Positions 15,204 to 15,949 of a stretch of 15,949 nt of DNA are shown here, in pieces. The position numbers and the translations under genes were made by a program. Within the stretch, counting starts at the first letter, position 1; each line of letters opens with the position of its first letter. This stretch comes from CAAGNP01 sp045603545 (GTDB lineage Bacteria; Bacteroidota; Bacteroidia; Bacteroidales; UBA932): assembly GCA_045603545.1 (NCBI GenBank), contig JAZUMG010000026.1:1-15949 (forward strand), written 5' to 3'. The notes below the pieces were generated by a model. That model worked only from the letters and a program-made list of their open reading frames with translations, did not search any database and had not been told where the DNA came from.

Positions 15204-15245
15204 AAAAGCAACCCAGGTCTCACCCTCCAGATCTGGGTTGCTTTT
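15204..15245 (+). terminator. Strong Rho-independent terminator of the serine hydrolase gene
   Basis: AAAAGCAACCCAG (15204-15216) pairs perfectly with CTGGGTTGCTTTT (15233-15245), extended inward by a few more pairs (GTCT with AGAT, one wobble), leaving a loop of about eight bases. A run of T ends the stem and the gene's stop lies 24 bp upstream. The A run on the other side would let it act in both directions. Confidence 0.9.
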
Positions 15246-15259
15246 GTAATACGTTCATT

Positions 15260-15397
15260 CCTACCATTGTCATTACGCCCTCATAAACGCACTCAGTGAC
15301 CACCATATTCCTACCACTGCGACAGTTTTTCTCAATATTTTGTCACAGTGGTGAGCAATACCAACACTTTTACCCACTTTCGCCTACCACTGTGACA
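15260..15397. repeat. Array of four CCTACCACTGTGACA-type repeats, one inverted
   Basis: Copies with small changes lie at 15260-15272 (CCTACCATTGTCA), 15310-15324 (CCTACCACTGCGACA), 15341-15355 (inverted; TGTCACAGTGGTGAG) and 15383-15397 (CCTACCACTGTGACA). The inverted copy can pair over 12 perfect bases with the last copy (TGTCACAGTGGT / ACCACTGTGACA), or with one mismatch to the second copy, so two alternative hairpins compete. Two copies run directly into T tracts. There is no gene here. Options are a dispersed repeat, protein-binding sites or tandem terminators. Confidence 0.7.
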
Positions 15398-15405
15398 TTT
15401 TTTTG

Positions 15406-15540
15406 AAAAAAAATCGCAGAATTTGCAATTATCTTAGAATTAAACGGTTATTCGGGTTGCATGAAAATTGGGTAACGAGATGGCAACCGTTTCTATTTCA
15501 GAGTTCTTTATTGTTTTGCATCAATGACATAACTCCTGAT
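15406..15540 (-). ncRNA. Possible minus-strand small transcript
   Basis: Downstream of a consensus minus-strand promoter (15544-15574) lies about 130 bp containing an inverted repeat, AAACGGTT (15442-15449) with AACCGTTT (15485-15492), and ending in an eight-base T tract on the minus strand (15413-15406). A tiny frame, MSLMQNNKEL, starts at 15530 after AGGAG. This could be a small RNA, a leader peptide region or the stub of a truncated gene. The hairpin directly before the T tract is weak, so its end is uncertain. Confidence 0.25.
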
Positions 15541-15543
15541 ACA

Positions 15544-15574
15544 CAAAGGTACAACTTTTTTATGAACGAGCAAA
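15544..15574 (-). promoter_or_regulatory. Consensus Bacteroidota promoter reading left, no gene behind it
   Basis: On the minus strand, TTTG (15574-15571), a 19-base spacer and TACCTTTG (15551-15544) match the -33/-7 consensus exactly. Transcription would start near 15537 and run left toward the repeat array. This is the best-formed promoter in the window, yet no protein gene of normal size follows it. Confidence 0.55.
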
Positions 15575-15641
15575 AAGGTGGTGCGTTTTTCATTATTGCA
15601 GTGTAATATTTGAATTTGGTCTATCATCAATCTGCGATATT

Positions 15642-15842
15642 ATGAGTTTCCCGATTCCGTCATTCGCCCCTTTCCTTTGCTCGTCTGCGAAGGTAGTACA
15701 AAAGCCCTTGAAAGTTGAAAGGTCAGGCGGCAAGCCGTTTCGGGCTGAATCTTCCTCCTACGGAGAGTATTCAGCCCGAAAACCTTTCCCCTTTCAATGT
15801 CTGTACTTAGAAATGCAGACGGCAACGGAAATGAACGACTGA
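15642..15842 (+). CDS. Doubtful 66-residue open frame inside a folded repeat
   Basis: An open frame of 66 codons starts MSFPIPSF and ends ATEMND. It coincides almost exactly with the long imperfect inverted repeat at 15659-15839, so its persistence may simply reflect the palindromic sequence. It has no recognisable domain, signal peptide or clear ribosome-binding site. I have a vague recollection of similar short hypothetical proteins in Bacteroides accessory regions, which I cannot verify here. Treat as non-coding unless proteomic or comparative evidence appears. Confidence 0.2.
   Translation: MSFPIPSFAPFLCSSAKVVQKPLKVERSGGKPFRAESSSYGEYSARKPFPFQCLYLEMQTATEMND
15659..15839. repeat. Roughly 180-bp imperfect inverted repeat with branched tip
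   Basis: Successive complementary blocks nest in order: 15659-15665/15833-15839 (one mismatch), 15671-15675/15827-15831, 15677-15680/15822-15825, 15682-15688/15815-15821, 15695-15700/15802-15807, 15708-15714/15791-15797 and 15717-15723/15782-15788. Inside are two hairpins, CGGC-AA-GCCG (15728-15737) and a 13-bp perfect stem 15738-15750/15769-15781 with a nested CTCC/GGAG. The whole folds as a rod ending in a three-way junction. It may be a structured RNA, an extruded DNA site or a miniature mobile element. Confidence 0.7.
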
Positions 15843-15867
15843 CGAAAATGTAGATAAAGATAAACAG

Positions 15868-15914
15868 ACAGCATACAAACGGGTTCTTACATTGATAACC
15901 CATTTGTATGCTGT
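15868..15914. terminator. Terminator-like hairpin at right end
   Basis: ACAGCATACAAA (15868-15879) pairs with TTTGTATGCTGT (15903-15914), and after one C-A mismatch GGGTT pairs with AACCC, leaving an 11-base loop. T-rich flanks follow on both strands, so it could end transcripts from either side. It lies 29 bp beyond the large inverted repeat and could be its 3' end. Confidence 0.65.
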
Positions 15915-15949
15915 TCTTGTTTCTATCCATAGGGGCACTATTATTTTGC

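Noticed and set aside
15544..15551. Attachment-site core of a CTnDOT-like element (GTAnnTTTGC type)
   Set aside because: The minus strand reads GTACCTTTGT, one base off the core I recall, and the same bases are better explained as a promoter -7 element; no integrase is visible.
15403..15606. 67-codon plus-strand frame in the right spacer
   Set aside because: It is AT-driven, with no ribosome-binding site or domain, and overlaps the minus-strand promoter and inverted repeat.

Overview
The window looks like chromosomal DNA of an anaerobic, gut-type Bacteroidales bacterium, possibly a sulfonolipid maker such as Alistipes, Odoribacter or a relative. The grounds are Bacteroidota-type promoter elements (TAnnTTTG, once with a well-spaced upstream TTTG), mostly absent Shine-Dalgarno sequences, a two-subunit methylmalonyl-CoA mutase, and a sulfonolipid-type gene set. 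The genus is inferred, not shown.

Layout. (1) 1-439: non-coding, GC-rich, with a stable GNRA-capped hairpin and two copies of a 38-bp repeat, then an AT-rich promoter region with a perfect 20-bp palindrome. (2) 440-9817: nine tightly packed plus-strand genes, with gaps of -8 to +16 bp, that look like one operon: a two-domain VOC protein, an alpha-oxoamine synthase (cysteate fatty acyltransferase type), an SDR ketoreductase, five heterodisulfide-reductase-like redox genes (C, B, A, C, and a membrane b-heme/HdrD fusion), and a cysteate synthase-like PLP enzyme. A bidirectional terminator follows. (3) 9881-13952, minus strand: large then small subunit of methylmalonyl-CoA mutase, transcribed from a promoter near 14000. 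(4) 14065-15180: a divergent beta-lactamase-fold serine hydrolase lipoprotein with a strong terminator. (5) 15246-15949: no convincing protein gene. It holds an array of CCTACCACTGTGACA-type repeats, a possible minus-strand small transcript, a roughly 180-bp folded inverted repeat, and a terminator-like hairpin. It resembles the edge of an accessory or mobile region.

How the genes work together. Cysteate synthase, the acyltransferase and the reductase are the three enzymes expected to take O-phosphoserine + sulfite to cysteate, then 3-ketocapnine, then capnine, the base of sulfonolipids. The interesting part is the five-gene quinone-linked Hdr-like module between them. Its order (C-B-A-C-B/D) and short HdrA resemble the sHdr sulfur-oxidising systems, which produce sulfite, the co-substrate cysteate synthase needs. 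The working hypothesis is a self-contained operon that makes its own sulfite and turns it into sulfonolipid. The lipid half rests on family recognition; the sulfite-supply half is inference.
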